64,000 nucleotides of DNA from positions 164,951 to 228,950 of the forward strand of contig KN805409.1 in assembly GCA_000818945.1 (NCBI GenBank), given 5' to 3'. The position numbers were made by a program, and so were the translations under genes. Positions 9,948 through 19,837 of this stretch are shown here, piece after piece. Source of the stretch: Schizochytrium sp. CCTCC M209059 (taxonomy: Eukaryota; Sar; Bigyra; Thraustochytrida; Thraustochytriidae). The notes below the pieces were generated by a model that worked only from the letters and a program-made list of their open reading frames with translations, did no database searches and had not been told where the DNA came from. Positions within the stretch are counted from its first letter, which is position 1. Every line of letters begins with the position of its first letter.

Positions 9948-11192
9948 TTAAGCGGACTGCTTGGAGGATACCTTTCTCCAAAGGATAAAACGCAGGATAA
10001 TGGCACAGATCTGCTCGTAGGCCGCAAACATGAACGCCGAGGTAAGACAGGTCTGCAGCAACTTGGCTTCCATGCCTGCGAAGAGACCCGGGATGCCGTC
10101 GAGATGATAGATCTTGCGCAAGCATGACAAGGTGGTGAGCGGCGCTTGCAACTCAGCCTCGGCAGCCTGGGCTTCCTGGTCCGCGCTGAGACTTCCGGTC
10201 GCACGGTCGGCAGCAAGCGCCTTGCGCTTGTTCGCCTCAGCACGGAGACGCGTCTGTGCAACCTGCAACGGGTAGGTGACAACCGTAGCAATGAGCTTGG
10301 CGGTCGCACCAAGCAAGAGGTACTCGATGCTAGAGAGCTCCGTACCGAGGACAGCCTCGCTGACGACATCTTCCGTGGCGCCCTCCATGACCTCGCCAAT
10401 GTGCATAAGGTCTCGGGTGGTAGGTTCCATCTTGAGACGAAATTTGAGCAAGGCGTGCTTGAGCCACTCGTACGAAGCAAATTGCACCGAAGGATTAGAG
10501 ACAAGGATCAACGAGGGTCCGAGACCGGACCAGAGCGATGCCACGCCATCGCGCTCGGCGATTTTGCGCATGGCGTCGAGCATGCCAGTGTATTGCGGCT
10601 CGGCGTCTTTATCATCGGCCTTGTTAGCCTGCTCAGAGACAGCAGCAGGTTTCGTGGCATTGTCCTTTTCGCCAGCAGACAGTGCGGCGGCTTTGGCTTC
10701 GGCTTTGGCTTCGGCCTTGGCCTTGGACCTCGACATCATTTGCACGGCAAGCCGCGTGTACGCGACCCAGAGAGGGGTTGTGAGAAACACATTGAGCGTA
10801 CCAGCTACTGAGGCCAGCAAAAGGTTGCTGATGGGTCCGTTCGGGTCTGCAAGGGCCCCGCGGGGTTTGCTCTTTCGCGCCAGGTATTGGAGGCCCGCGC
10901 GAAGCGCTGTGAACCAATAGAAGTAGACAAAGTTGGACGCGCCAAGCGCGACCAGCATGGGCTGCAATCCTGCATAGAGTCCATGCCAGCCTTCCTTTTC
11001 CAGAATCGACCGAAGCACCTCCACGACGCCGCCCTCTTTGCCGCTGCGCGAGAGCTGCTTCATCGTGCGCACCCGGTCCAAGGGGTACGTGAGCATCATG
11101 GCCAGCACGCTGCCCACCGACCCGGACACCGCGTGCGCGAGCGTCGTGCGCGACAGCAGCGTGTTCACGTGGCCATCTTTGCCCGCGCCCAT
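9948..11192 (-). CDS. mitochondrial carrier family protein, PMP34/SLC25A17-like peroxisomal transporter
   Basis: 414 residues from the first ATG at 11192; the frame is open to a GTG at 11366 but has no earlier ATG. Three carrier repeats are visible through their signature starts: PLDRVR (37-42), PLWVAYTR (140-147) and PLQVAQTR (308-315). The second repeat start PLWVAYTRL and the SNPSVQFASYEWLK segment (232-245) are close to PMP34, the peroxisomal ATP/CoA/NAD-type carrier, rather than to classical mitochondrial ADP/ATP carriers. Lys/Ala/Glu-rich inserts interrupt the loops at about 155-200 and 316-345. It probably exchanges nucleotides or CoA across the peroxisomal membrane. Family is certain; subfamily is moderately sure. 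Confidence 0.85.
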   Translation of the reverse strand: MGAGKDGHVNTLLSRTTLAHAVSGSVGSVLAMMLTYPLDRVRTMKQLSRSGKEGGVVEVLRSILEKEGWHGLYAGLQPMLVALGASNFVYFYWFTALRAGLQYLARKSKPRGALADPNGPISNLLLASVAGTLNVFLTTPLWVAYTRLAVQMMSRSKAKAEAKAEAKAAALSAGEKDNATKPAAVSEQANKADDKDAEPQYTGMLDAMRKIAERDGVASLWSGLGPSLILVSNPSVQFASYEWLKHALLKFRLKMEPTTRDLMHIGEVMEGATEDVVSEAVLGTELSSIEYLLLGATAKLIATVVTYPLQVAQTRLRAEANKRKALAADRATGSLSADQEAQAAEAELQAPLTTLSCLRKIYHLDGIPGLFAGMEAKLLQTCLTSAFMFAAYEQICAIILRFILWRKVSSKQSA

Positions 11193-11893
11193 CTTCCCTC
11201 TCTCGCTGTCCGCGCGCCCGCCTGCCTGCTCGCTCCGCGTCGCCGCACGCCTCTCCTTCTCGCGCAGAGACTCGCGCCAAGGGGCTTTTGGGAATTGTCC
11301 TCTACCGCCACTGGCAGCCACCCTCGAGGCGCTAAACCTCGTGTTGCTCGCTCCTGCTCGGTCCACTCTGCGCTCTGCGACACACTGCTAGATACTGCTG
11401 CTGGGCCTGCTACGTACTCCTGCCGCTTTCTGCGTGGACCTACCAGCAGGCTGTCGCGGTGCACATCATTCGACGCGCGGGGACGACATTGTCGGTCTGC
11501 GGCAGCGGGCATGGATGGCATGGCATGGTGCCACCCTTGGCCGGACGCGACGCAGCAGGAGCAGCAGGCTCCCGCAAAGTACGACATGCCGTGTGAGACT
11601 ACGCGCGCGGCGGAGGCGAGACCGACCCACCAAGAGAGAGAGGAGGGATGACGCGCTCCGAGTCGGACTCAGGCGGGCGGCATTGTCAGCTTTAGCAGCA
11701 GCATTCGCAGCAGCAGCCAGCGACCTATCTGTCGGCTTTTTGCTCGTCTATGGTGCTTTTGCATCAGCGCAGCTGCAGACAGTGCAGACAGCACTGGCAT
11801 TGCCCGTCATCATGAGCGGCTGGAGATTGTCGAGCAGATAAACGTGCGCGTCAGGAACTCGACAACGCTGCAACTGCAGCCACAGCCACAGCG
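11193..11893. other. intergenic, no gene recognised
   Basis: GC-rich leader of the carrier gene followed by mixed sequence with GCAGCA-type repeats near 11695-11720. Open frames here show no domain. Confidence 0.5.
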
Positions 11894-12529
11894 TTATTTA
11901 TCACGTTCGGTATCCTTGTCGTTCGTGCAAGGGTCGGTCCGGTCCGGCTGCAAATCACAAAGATGGCCCCAGTCTTGACGCTGGGCGCATGCTGAGCATG
12001 CCTCACAAGTCGCACACCAGACTGCATTAAGCGCATGGCAAGCAGCACAATGCACGGAATAATCATCCTGCACGAAATCATGAAGCGGATATCTCTCAAG
12101 CGCGCCTCCGAGAGCTTGCCAGTGCCTTTCTGTAAAATGGAAGTCGCCAAGACGACGAGCGTCGAGCACGGCGTTGACGTCTTCGACGGAGAGATCCTTG
12201 CTGACCACGATGGCAGCCCATCGAGCGGCATCTTGAGCAGCAAAGGCTTCGCGAGGCGCTTGCCGCAACGCGCAGTATTCAAACCCGCAAGCACGTGCAG
12301 CTCTTTCAATAAATCGTCGCAGTTCGAGAACCTCTTCTGAAGCAGGCCGTCGCGGAGCGTCCCAATTCCAGCCGAGTCGAAGGAGCGCCTCTTCCACGGA
12401 TTCTCGAATCGTTGGCTCCCAACGCTTGTTCAACGTAGGTGCAAAATGCACGCGCGTTCTTGCCTTGAGCGCCTTCTCCCGCGCCAGCAATGTCTTAAAA
12501 TGCGCTCGCGTCTGCACCTCGTCCGCCAT
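11894..12529 (-). CDS. Cys-rich putative zinc-binding protein, unknown
   Basis: 211 residues, ATG start at 12529. The N-terminal two thirds are predicted helical (LxxL and Glu/Arg-rich, with W54, W56 and an RRFIERAARACGF helix). The C-terminus carries a dense cluster: His160, Cys161, Cys164, His165, Cys172, Cys175, Cys178, Cys181, His189 and Cys191. The spacing CxxC-x7-CxxCxxCxxC suggests a zinc ribbon or treble-clef-like site, but matches no family I can name. A hydrophilic Asp/Arg-rich tail follows. Clear coding bias and an ATG support reality. Function unknown. Confidence 0.7.
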   Translation of the reverse strand: MADEVQTRAHFKTLLAREKALKARTRVHFAPTLNKRWEPTIRESVEEALLRLGWNWDAPRRPASEEVLELRRFIERAARACGFEYCALRQAPREAFAAQDAARWAAIVVSKDLSVEDVNAVLDARRLGDFHFTERHWQALGGALERYPLHDFVQDDYSVHCAACHALNAVWCATCEACSACAQRQDWGHLCDLQPDRTDPCTNDKDTERDK

Positions 12530-12639
12530 TCTTCTTGCATTTCGCGTGGACGTTAGAAGTTATATCCTTGCCGATCAGAGCACCACGAGCTTCTTTCTTC
12601 AGCCGGTCGTTCTCTGCGCGATAGCCGACGCCTACCTGC

Positions 12640-12696
12640 CTGTCTGCTTGCTTGCTTGCTTGCTTGCGTGCTTGCTTGCTTGCTTGCTTGCGTGCT
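12640..12696. repeat. (GCTT)n microsatellite
   Basis: About 13 copies of a GCTT/GCGT tetramer. Confidence 0.9.
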
Positions 12697-13311
12697 CACC
12701 CGCTGGTTTACCCGCGCACGCGCGCGTCCGCCCGCTGGTCCCGGCGGGGTGTCTCGCTCGAGGCGTGACCTTGGTTTGTTCTTTCTCCTAGGCCGAGGCT
12801 CGAAAGCGATGGTCCACAGCCACAATTTCTCCAAAAGCGAGCGCAAATCGTAGTACGCAGCGTTCGAGCAAGCTCTGTCTTCTCTCGAGCAAGCTCTGGC
12901 TGATGAAGAAAAGCAAGTGTTTCCCACGCGCTGCTCTTGCTTTCCAAGACGCAAGCTTGAAGAGCTTCGTTGGGTGTTATTTATACTATAGTATGTACTT
13001 TGGTTGGCATGATGAGCTTGATTTGACGAAAGCCAGGTCACTCACTCATCGCTCGTTCACCACCAAGCTTGCTCACCATCGTCCAAGTCAATCCAGCCCA
13101 CCCTCGCGAGAACCACCACCAGCACGCCACACGCCAACGCGTCTTCACGTCCGCCCGCCCGCCCGCCAGCCAGAAGTCGGACTCGCCCAGCCGTGCTCGA
13201 CCTACACTGCACCCTCGTAGTTAAGAAGAAGTTCTTTCTTTTCATTCTCGTTCTCTTCGTTCTCTCCCCTTCTTCTCGCCGCGTAACACCAACAACAAAC
13301 ACACACGCTCT

Positions 13312-13352
13312 CTACTAGTATAGTACGTACTACGTACGTACGTAGTATACTG
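13312..13352. promoter_or_regulatory. palindromic TACGTA cluster upstream of the Mpv17-like gene
   Basis: Overlapping palindromes (GTACGTAC, TACGTA, ACGTACGT) packed within 40 bp upstream of a gene. ACGT cores are common plant-type bZIP sites, so a regulatory role is possible but unproven. Confidence 0.3.
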
Positions 13353-13618
13353 TGACGCGCACTTCCTCTACTTTCTTTTCTCCTGTTTTCTTCTCGCCGC
13401 CGCGATTGCGTCATCACCGGCGTCTGCGAGAGTCGGCGAGGCCAAGTCGCACGCGCGAGGAGGCGCCGCAAGGAGATGATACCGCTGCTCCGAGCGGCGA
13501 GCTCGAGCTCGAGCGAGCGGCAAACACGCATCGCGCAGAGTTCGTGCGGCTGGCTGCAGAGCTCGTGCGCGCGCGAGGGAAGGAGGCACCCACCAGAAGG
13601 GAAGCGGGCACGAGGACG

Positions 13619-14251
13619 ATGCAGGCCGCCGTGAGGTCGGTGCGCGCGCTGCCGTCGCGCGGGTGGGCGGCGTACAACCGCGGGCTCACCGAGGCGCCGC
13701 TGAGGACCAAGGTGGCCTCGGCGTGCGTGATCTATGGAACGGGAGACGTGGTCGTGCAGAAGATGCAGGGCATGCAGCAGTGGGACGCGCCTCGCACGGG
13801 CCGCATGCTCGTCTACGGCGCCATGTGGCTGTCGCCCTTTCTGCACGGATGGTACAGGGTGCTCGACGTCATGGTCAAGGGCACGGGTCGGACGGCCGCA
13901 ATTCAAAAGATCGTGCTGGACCAAACGTTCGCAGCGACGGCGAACATGACCATGTTTCACTCCATCAATAGCTACCTCGAAACGGGCAGCCTCAACAGCG
14001 TCGCGGATCGTCTTAGCGCCAAGCTTTGGCCCACCATGCTGGCACTTTGGACGATTTGGCCCGCAGTCCAGTACGTAAATTTTACCATGGTCCCGCTCCG
14101 TCAGCGCGTTCTGGTCGTCAACATCGTGGGCGTCGGTTGGTCAATGTTCCTCTCCTACATGGGCAACACCAAAACCACCCCTGAATCGCTCGATGCTGCC
14201 TCGCGTCTCGTCAAGCGCGCCACCGCCCCTAACAAGGCTCTTGTGAACTAG
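13619..14251 (+). CDS. Mpv17/PMP22 family organelle membrane protein
   Basis: 210 residues from the first ATG (13619); the frame is open from a GTG at 13352. The family signature is clear near the C-terminus: LWTIWPAVQYVNFTMVPL, then an R-R-V-x-V-x-N-x-V segment and WSMFLSYMGN. Upstream are the VLDQTF motif and the SYLETG segment, also conserved in Mpv17 proteins. About four hydrophobic segments are present, as expected. Members sit in the inner mitochondrial or peroxisomal membrane and act as non-selective channels or in stress tolerance. The basic N-terminus (RSVRALPSRGW) hints at mitochondrial targeting. It converges on the next gene with only 86 bp between stop codons. Confidence 0.9.
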   Translation: MQAAVRSVRALPSRGWAAYNRGLTEAPLRTKVASACVIYGTGDVVVQKMQGMQQWDAPRTGRMLVYGAMWLSPFLHGWYRVLDVMVKGTGRTAAIQKIVLDQTFAATANMTMFHSINSYLETGSLNSVADRLSAKLWPTMLALWTIWPAVQYVNFTMVPLRQRVLVVNIVGVGWSMFLSYMGNTKTTPESLDAASRLVKRATAPNKALVN

Positions 14252-14337
14252 TACTATACCATCGTGGCGCACAGAGACAACATGCTTTATAATTCTCTCG
14301 AAAAAATGCGCTCAGCGCGCGCTCTCAGCCGCCGCCA

Positions 14338-16401
14338 TCAGGCGCAGCCAACCACGCGTTCCGTTGCTGGCCGCCGCCGCTGCTGCGACGGCTGTTGCTC
14401 AGGGCTGTAGTCCCGAGCGCTTTCACTTCCCAGTGGAAGCGAGCTGTACGATTGAACGACTGGGTCAACATCTGAAACCGAGTCGGGCCGCAGACCCCGC
14501 TCCTTTGTAGGCACTGTTCCACCATAATCCCAATTTGTTTTGTCATTGTGATCTTTGGCGCGGTCGTCGCCCGTACTTAGCCCAGAGCATTTCTTTTCGA
14601 GCTTGGGCCGTGCGGGTTCGAGTGCTTGCTCTTCCAGCAAACGTCGACGTCGACGTCGCTCGCGTCGGCGCTGGCGCCGTAGCTCCTTTTCCTTTTGCAG
14701 CAGGAGCTCCTCCAGCTCATACGCGTTCAAGTCTTTCAGGTCGTTCATTGGGGTCTCGGAGGGGTGGTGCACGTTTTCGCCTGACTCTTGGGGATCCGAC
14801 GATGGAGCAATGAGCACACCCGTGCGCGTGCTGATCAGGGGACGCACCTGGCCATATGCGTTTGTGGCAAAACACCCTGCGCTCATGCGAGCCTCGCGAT
14901 GATCACGTGTCATTTCCAAGATGTCAACCTTATCGCTCTCCGAAAACTTTACCGAACGCGTCCGCGGTGGACAGTGCAGCTGCGAGCTGGTATCGGAAGG
15001 AAGCTTGAGCGCAGATTTGGGCCGTAAGAGTTTCGGCGATGGCTTTCGCTGTCGATTTCCCTGATGAGAAGGGGTCGCGCCATCCAAATGCAGACTTTTC
15101 TCTTTTTTCTGTACCTGCACCCCAAGCGACGTTGTGGCCAGCGATGGCGACGGTGATGACGATGACGACGAAGAAGACGTAGCCAACATGTGGGGTGGCA
15201 TGACGCGTACTTTGGATTGCAGGGCTGGTTCCTTTGAGAGCTCTTTCCTGCAAGCCTCTTGAGACATCTCAAGAGATGATCCGCTCATGAAAGATTGAAA
15301 CGAGCCGGAAGACACGCTCGAGACAAGTGAGGAAGATGAGGCCTTTCTCTGACTCGCATCTTGCTGTCTCTCGGCGCCTTCGTCGTCCGAATCCTCATAG
15401 TCGACTTCGTCGGGCATGAGGCTCCGCCACGGCGCATCGGCGCTGTTCTCGAGCGTCGCGGCCTCCAAGGCGTACTGCTTTTGGAATAGCGTGGCGCGCC
15501 AGCGTCCGATCAACTCCTCAATGATCGGCTCAAGGGTTTTGGCGAGACGTGCCTTTTTTCCATTGACGAGGCTCTGCTTGAGTGCAAAAGTGGGGGCAGA
15601 GCAGAGTCGAGGAAGACCCGAGCCGGACGGTCGTTCGCAAGAGGTCTTGGGTCCAAGATGCTGCCAGCATAGGTACACCGTCGAGTATGAAGCACTTCCT
15701 TTGCCATAGTTTCTCACTGTGAGCTCCTGAACAACCGGAAACTGTATGCGGACCTCCTTTTTGCTACGCCCCGAGGGTTTGAGGACTTCGAGGACATGGG
15801 TAATGTAAATGCCGTCCCCAACGCAGTGCTCGGGCTGGAATCCGCATTGGCGCGTTACTTCGGCAAAGACGCGTCTGACCATGTCGAGCGTCACGCTAGG
15901 ACAAAGGTCCACCTTGATTTGACGCCTGCTTCTCGCGCTGGCAGCAGAGAATTTCTTGTACGTCGCCAAGGCGCGGTCTCTGCTCGAGGGAGCCATGTCA
16001 AGTGATGCGCACCTTTTCAAGCGAAAGCTATTTCGTCCCGTCCACCGTCCCGATCCATTGCGCGAGAGTCGGCCACTTTGATGCTTGAATGGTGGCTCCT
16101 CGCCATCTGCTTCTTCATCACTGTCGTCGGATTCGACAAAGGTTGCGTCAAGCTTGGCAAAGGGATCGACCGTAACTGGGTCTTCGACAGCATCGTTCGC
16201 GCTAAATGAACGAGACCGCCCGTCCTTGTCCTTGAGTCTGCGTCCGAGGGCAAACATCGAGGGACGCCAAGCTTTGCGGCGATGCTTTCCGTCGGCCAAA
16301 ACGACGAGGCTAGTTTGGTCTGCTTTTGGCCGCCGGGAGACCAGGTTTTGCCAACCCTTGCCATGCCACAGTCTTCTTCCTTTTCCACGGTTCGACAGCA
16401 T
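14338..16401 (-). CDS. hypothetical Ser-rich protein with basic coiled segment
   Basis: 687 residues, ATG at 16401. Residues about 135-320 form the only compact-looking region: it begins at DMAPSSRDRALATYKKF, continues through a VTLDMVRRVFAEVTRQCGF helix, and has beta-like IQFPVVQELTVRNYGKGS. The middle is low-complexity Ser. A highly basic helix (about 556-590) starts LEELLLQKEKELRRQ and runs into consecutive Arg codons, probably a charged coiled coil. Acidic Asp/Glu patches occur at about 90-100 and 350-360. I do not recognise the family and assign no function. Confidence 0.7.
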   Translation of the reverse strand: MLSNRGKGRRLWHGKGWQNLVSRRPKADQTSLVVLADGKHRRKAWRPSMFALGRRLKDKDGRSRSFSANDAVEDPVTVDPFAKLDATFVESDDSDEEADGEEPPFKHQSGRLSRNGSGRWTGRNSFRLKRCASLDMAPSSRDRALATYKKFSAASARSRRQIKVDLCPSVTLDMVRRVFAEVTRQCGFQPEHCVGDGIYITHVLEVLKPSGRSKKEVRIQFPVVQELTVRNYGKGSASYSTVYLCWQHLGPKTSCERPSGSGLPRLCSAPTFALKQSLVNGKKARLAKTLEPIIEELIGRWRATLFQKQYALEAATLENSADAPWRSLMPDEVDYEDSDDEGAERQQDASQRKASSSSLVSSVSSGSFQSFMSGSSLEMSQEACRKELSKEPALQSKVRVMPPHMLATSSSSSSSSPSPSLATTSLGVQVQKKEKSLHLDGATPSHQGNRQRKPSPKLLRPKSALKLPSDTSSQLHCPPRTRSVKFSESDKVDILEMTRDHREARMSAGCFATNAYGQVRPLISTRTGVLIAPSSDPQESGENVHHPSETPMNDLKDLNAYELEELLLQKEKELRRQRRRERRRRRRLLEEQALEPARPKLEKKCSGLSTGDDRAKDHNDKTNWDYGGTVPTKERGLRPDSVSDVDPVVQSYSSLPLGSESARDYSPEQQPSQQRRRPATERVVGCA

Positions 16402-17430
16402 CGAGACAGCCGGTTCTTTCGGCGGCTACCCAGACCGAAAAGAAGCGGGACCGGCGTTCAGAAAGAAGGCAAGTAAGGTATCGCCTGCGCTGCAGCGAGC
16501 CTCCGGAGAAATGGGGAAGAAAAAGTCGTATGTGTTGTGTGTGGGAGACCAAAAAGGTTGCCCGAGCTTAAAAATCGACCCACGGCGAAGGACTTCCCCA
16601 GAATCCCAATCACCCACTTCCCGCTAGCTTGGGCACTTATGCATGATGGTGGCGATTTGCCTTTCTTTTTGGCCAGTGGAACTTTCTCCTTCATCTTCAT
16701 TTCTGGTTTCCCTCTTGCTCTCAAAGCCCATGGAACATTTGGCCTCCCTTTTCGTTTCTTTTCTTCCGTACTACGGTTCCATACCACAAAAGTTGACCAG
16801 CCTAAGAGAAGACAATGATTCACCTCTTCACACCAGCACCAGCGTGCATGGGATTCCTGTCCGGCTTGCCAAAATCGCTCAAATCCATGTCGCATGGCCG
16901 ACCTGCTAGAGAGCCATTTCGCACCCTCGAGGTGGTCAACCTTTTACATATAATACAAGACTTACCCAACGTAAATATGCAATGGGCACTCATTTTGGTA
17001 ATGGAAGCACCTCGCAATATCAAGCAGGCAGTTGGGGCGGGGCGACTTGATAAAGCAGGCCGTCGACGTTTTCGACTTGGGGACGAGGTCCGGTTCGTGG
17101 CTCAATTCAAAGGTATTGCTCGTGTTTGCGCCTTGTCGACCCTACGCATTTGCTTTGCAACAATTCGTGACGAGCAACATTAACTTCCGCGCGGCGGCGA
17201 AACAGCGCAGCGTGCGAAGGCCTTGTTGACTACTTGTCCCCGATGAACGGGAGTTGACAAGGTGGGGGGGGGACCGGGACTCCGCGAAGAAGCTCAAACG
17301 ACCCAGAGAATCTTCTTTTTTGGAATACACAGTGGACTTCAAAAACAGACAAGACAGCAGGAGGCTTTAGTAACCGTGAAGCAAAGAATGAGTCGTTGTG
17401 TGTAGTAAAACTTTACATATTGATTAAGGC

Positions 17431-17479
<49 letters not shown>

Positions 17480-17608
17480 GAGCGAATGGGGGCAGACATT
17501 TGCAGAGGAGAAAATTAAAAACCTGCACAGGCATTGTAGAGCAGCCAGCATCAATAAAGCTGAGCTCTTTTGCCACGACAGGCTAGACTGGGCGCGCACC
17601 TGCGCGAA
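16402..17608. other. 1.2 kb intergenic region
   Basis: Upstream region of the Ser-rich gene, then a stretch with no gene recognised, ending with an AAGC microsatellite at 17431-17484. Confidence 0.5.
17431..17484. repeat. (AAGC)n microsatellite
   Basis: About 13 tandem AAGC units, same motif family as the tract at 12640-12696. Confidence 0.95.
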
Positions 17609-18568
17609 TTAGACTGCGGAAAGGACGACGGTGGTGTGGTCGACTTCCCCGCGCTTGGCGTTCTTTCCCATTGCAAGCTCATCCGCCGAGAATTCCTCCT
17701 TGTAGTTGCCAACATCGATGTTGTAGTCTGCTGGGCTACCGCCAGGAATCTGCGGTGGAAGGGCATCTTCCTCGTCGGCAAGCTGCCTGCGAATCTCATT
17801 GCGCGCGTGCATGCTGTACAAAGCAGCGACAATGATGATGAGGGTGGACGAGGTGAGACCAACAAAGCCCGAGCCATACGATAGCTCTGTCTCAACCTGA
17901 AGACCGTACATGGAGGAACCAATGCGCACAGGCATGTACGCGATACCGGCGCGAAGATCACGCGCGAACTTCCAGGACGCGATTTGCGCGATTGCCAAGA
18001 CTCCCGCAACAGCCCCGCTCCAGGCGAAAATTGCCGCAAGCGAAAAAGGCCGCGAGCGGCGCTTAAAGGCACACGTGCCACAGAGGAGGCTTGTGCAGAC
18101 GATGGCACAGAGAGCGAGAATGATGATAAAGGCCTGCAGGGCGCGGGCCTGCATGGGAATACCCGCGCTGGCCCCGGGCTCGTCGCAGAACCCGTACGGG
18201 TATCCCCAGTCTTGAAAGTTGTTGCTGGTGACGCTGGTTGTTGTGCCGGTGATGTTCGTGCTGATCGTTTCGTCAAGACAGGCGGTGTCGTCCACCGACC
18301 CGAAGGTGGACATACCGCTGGCCACGAGCACCGTTCCGGTGTGCGACACCGTAGCCAAACGCACGTTCGATACGGCAAAAGGCCCCATCGAGTACGTCGC
18401 ATACTCTGCGCTCCCCACGACCATGGACGTCGAGATGACCGCAAACACGGCCAGCACCGCCGCCACGCACGCGCACGCCCCAGCGCTGGGCCTCGCCTCT
18501 CTCCGCAGCGGCATCTTCAGGCCTCGCTCCTGGCCCACCATCTCCTCGGGCCCCGTGCGCGCCGGCAT
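17609..18568 (-). CDS. four-TM membrane protein, claudin/amastin-like topology
   Basis: 319 residues from the first ATG at 18568; the frame is open far upstream through repeats and the assembly gap, but has no earlier Met. Four hydrophobic segments are seen at about 31-52, 143-165, 176-198 and 232-254. A large first extracytoplasmic loop (about 53-142) contains an NIT glycosylation sequon and two Cys (97, 128), and there is a short second loop. The C-terminal tail (about 257-319) is acidic and cytoplasmic-looking with several Tyr. This topology resembles claudin/PMP22 or amastin-type proteins, but I see no diagnostic W-GLW-C-C motif, so the family is left open. Confidence 0.65.
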   Translation of the reverse strand: MPARTGPEEMVGQERGLKMPLRREARPSAGACACVAAVLAVFAVISTSMVVGSAEYATYSMGPFAVSNVRLATVSHTGTVLVASGMSTFGSVDDTACLDETISTNITGTTTSVTSNNFQDWGYPYGFCDEPGASAGIPMQARALQAFIIILALCAIVCTSLLCGTCAFKRRSRPFSLAAIFAWSGAVAGVLAIAQIASWKFARDLRAGIAYMPVRIGSSMYGLQVETELSYGSGFVGLTSSTLIIIVAALYSMHARNEIRRQLADEEDALPPQIPGGSPADYNIDVGNYKEEFSADELAMGKNAKRGEVDHTTVVLSAV

Positions 18569-18598
18569 GGTCCCGTGGGCGTCCCCCTTCGCAGTCCC

Positions 18599-18638
<40 letters not shown>

Positions 18639-18670
18639 TTGCTCTTGCTCCTGCTCCTGCTCCTGCTCTT
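18599..18670. repeat. (GCTCCT)n hexanucleotide repeat
   Basis: About 12 copies in the leader of the four-TM gene. Confidence 0.95.
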
Positions 18671-18810
18671 CGCCGTCGCCTCGCGTCGCCTTGCGTTGCG
18701 AGTTTGTCGCCTTGCGAAGCGCCTCCGCCGCCGCGACTCTCCTTCGCCTCCTCTTTCTTTCTTTCCTCGGGAAGCTCTCGCCGACTCTTCGCGCCGAAAG
18801 AAGAAAGAAG

Positions 18811-18931
<121 letters not shown>

Positions 18932-19067
18932 GAGAGAACTTGAAGGGAAGGAGAGAACTTGCAGGGAAGGACAAGCGCACCGCGCCCCGGCGGCGTCTGC
19001 TGCGGGTCGACTTGTCGCGAGAGCATGAGCATGTTGAGGCCGCGGCAGCAGCGTGGCGGGGGGGGGG

Positions 19068-19189
19068 NNNNNNNNNNNNNNNNNNNNNNNNNNNNNNNNN
19101 NNNNNNNNNNNNNNNNNNNNNNNNNNNNNNNNNNNNNNNNNNNNNNNNNNNNNNNNNNNNNNNNNNNNNNNNNNNNNNNNNNNNNNNNN
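19068..19189. other. assembly gap (122 N) bounded by poly-G and poly-A
   Basis: Runs of N directly preceded by about 10 G and followed by about 11 A; the homopolymers are the likely cause of the break. Confidence 1.
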
Positions 19190-19837
19190 AAAAAAAAAAA
19201 GACCCAAGGCGGCGTGCGTCCCAGCGCAGCGCAGCCCCCGTGAAGAGCGCGATCTCGCGCGGAGACACACGCCGCAGGGCGACCAGCGGAGGCGCAAGCG
19301 CAACCGTCCCACTGGCAACGCGCGGTGACCTTCGCGCGCCAGCGGCGCATCGGCCGGCCGCCCCCATGCCGCTCTCAACTTCATCGCGCGCAGAACCATA
19401 TTTGGGTTGCGCAGATTTGGGGTTGCGCAGGGACGAAGGGGCCTTGGTTCGATGCGGGAAGTCGGCCACAGCGCCGAACGCGCCCGCTGAGCATGGGATG
19501 GGCGCGGTGTGGAGAAAATCCGACCTGGCATCAACCAGCGAGACCCTCCCTCACCTTGCCGCTCGTCACACGGGGATCGACCAGGTTGTGTGTAACTTGC
19601 GGACTTCTATTTATGCTGGCTGCAGTTGTCATAATTTGTCAACGGGAATCGAGAGCAACATGAAGTGGACGCGAACCATGCATACGATCATCGCTCACGC
19701 GATCCGTGAGGGTGGTAGTAGGCCTAATAGGCTAAACAATGCAAATGTAAAAGTATACTTGTACGTACTACGAGATCAATGAATTCATTCAGGGGTCCAG
19801 GGGCAAAGGGTGGTCCGAGCCAATCAAAGAAATTGGT
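19190..19837. other. intergenic region upstream of four-TM gene and downstream of sulfatase
   Basis: GC-rich half followed by AT-richer half; no gene recognised. A GTACGTAC palindrome lies near 19763. Confidence 0.5.

Larger units (their letters stand above)
12530..13618. other. intergenic region between divergent genes, repeat-rich
   Basis: Contains a TTGC tetranucleotide tract (about 12640-12696), a short TACTATAGTATGTA segment near 12981, and a nested TACGTA palindrome cluster (about 13315-13350) 270 bp before the Mpv17-like ATG. No gene seen. Confidence 0.55.

Noticed and set aside
17427..17484. Short-period repeats as possible CRISPR or telomere-like arrays (also 18811-18930, 34743-34797)
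   Set aside because: Perfect tetranucleotide microsatellites without spacers, not CRISPR; motif unlike telomeric TTAGGG.
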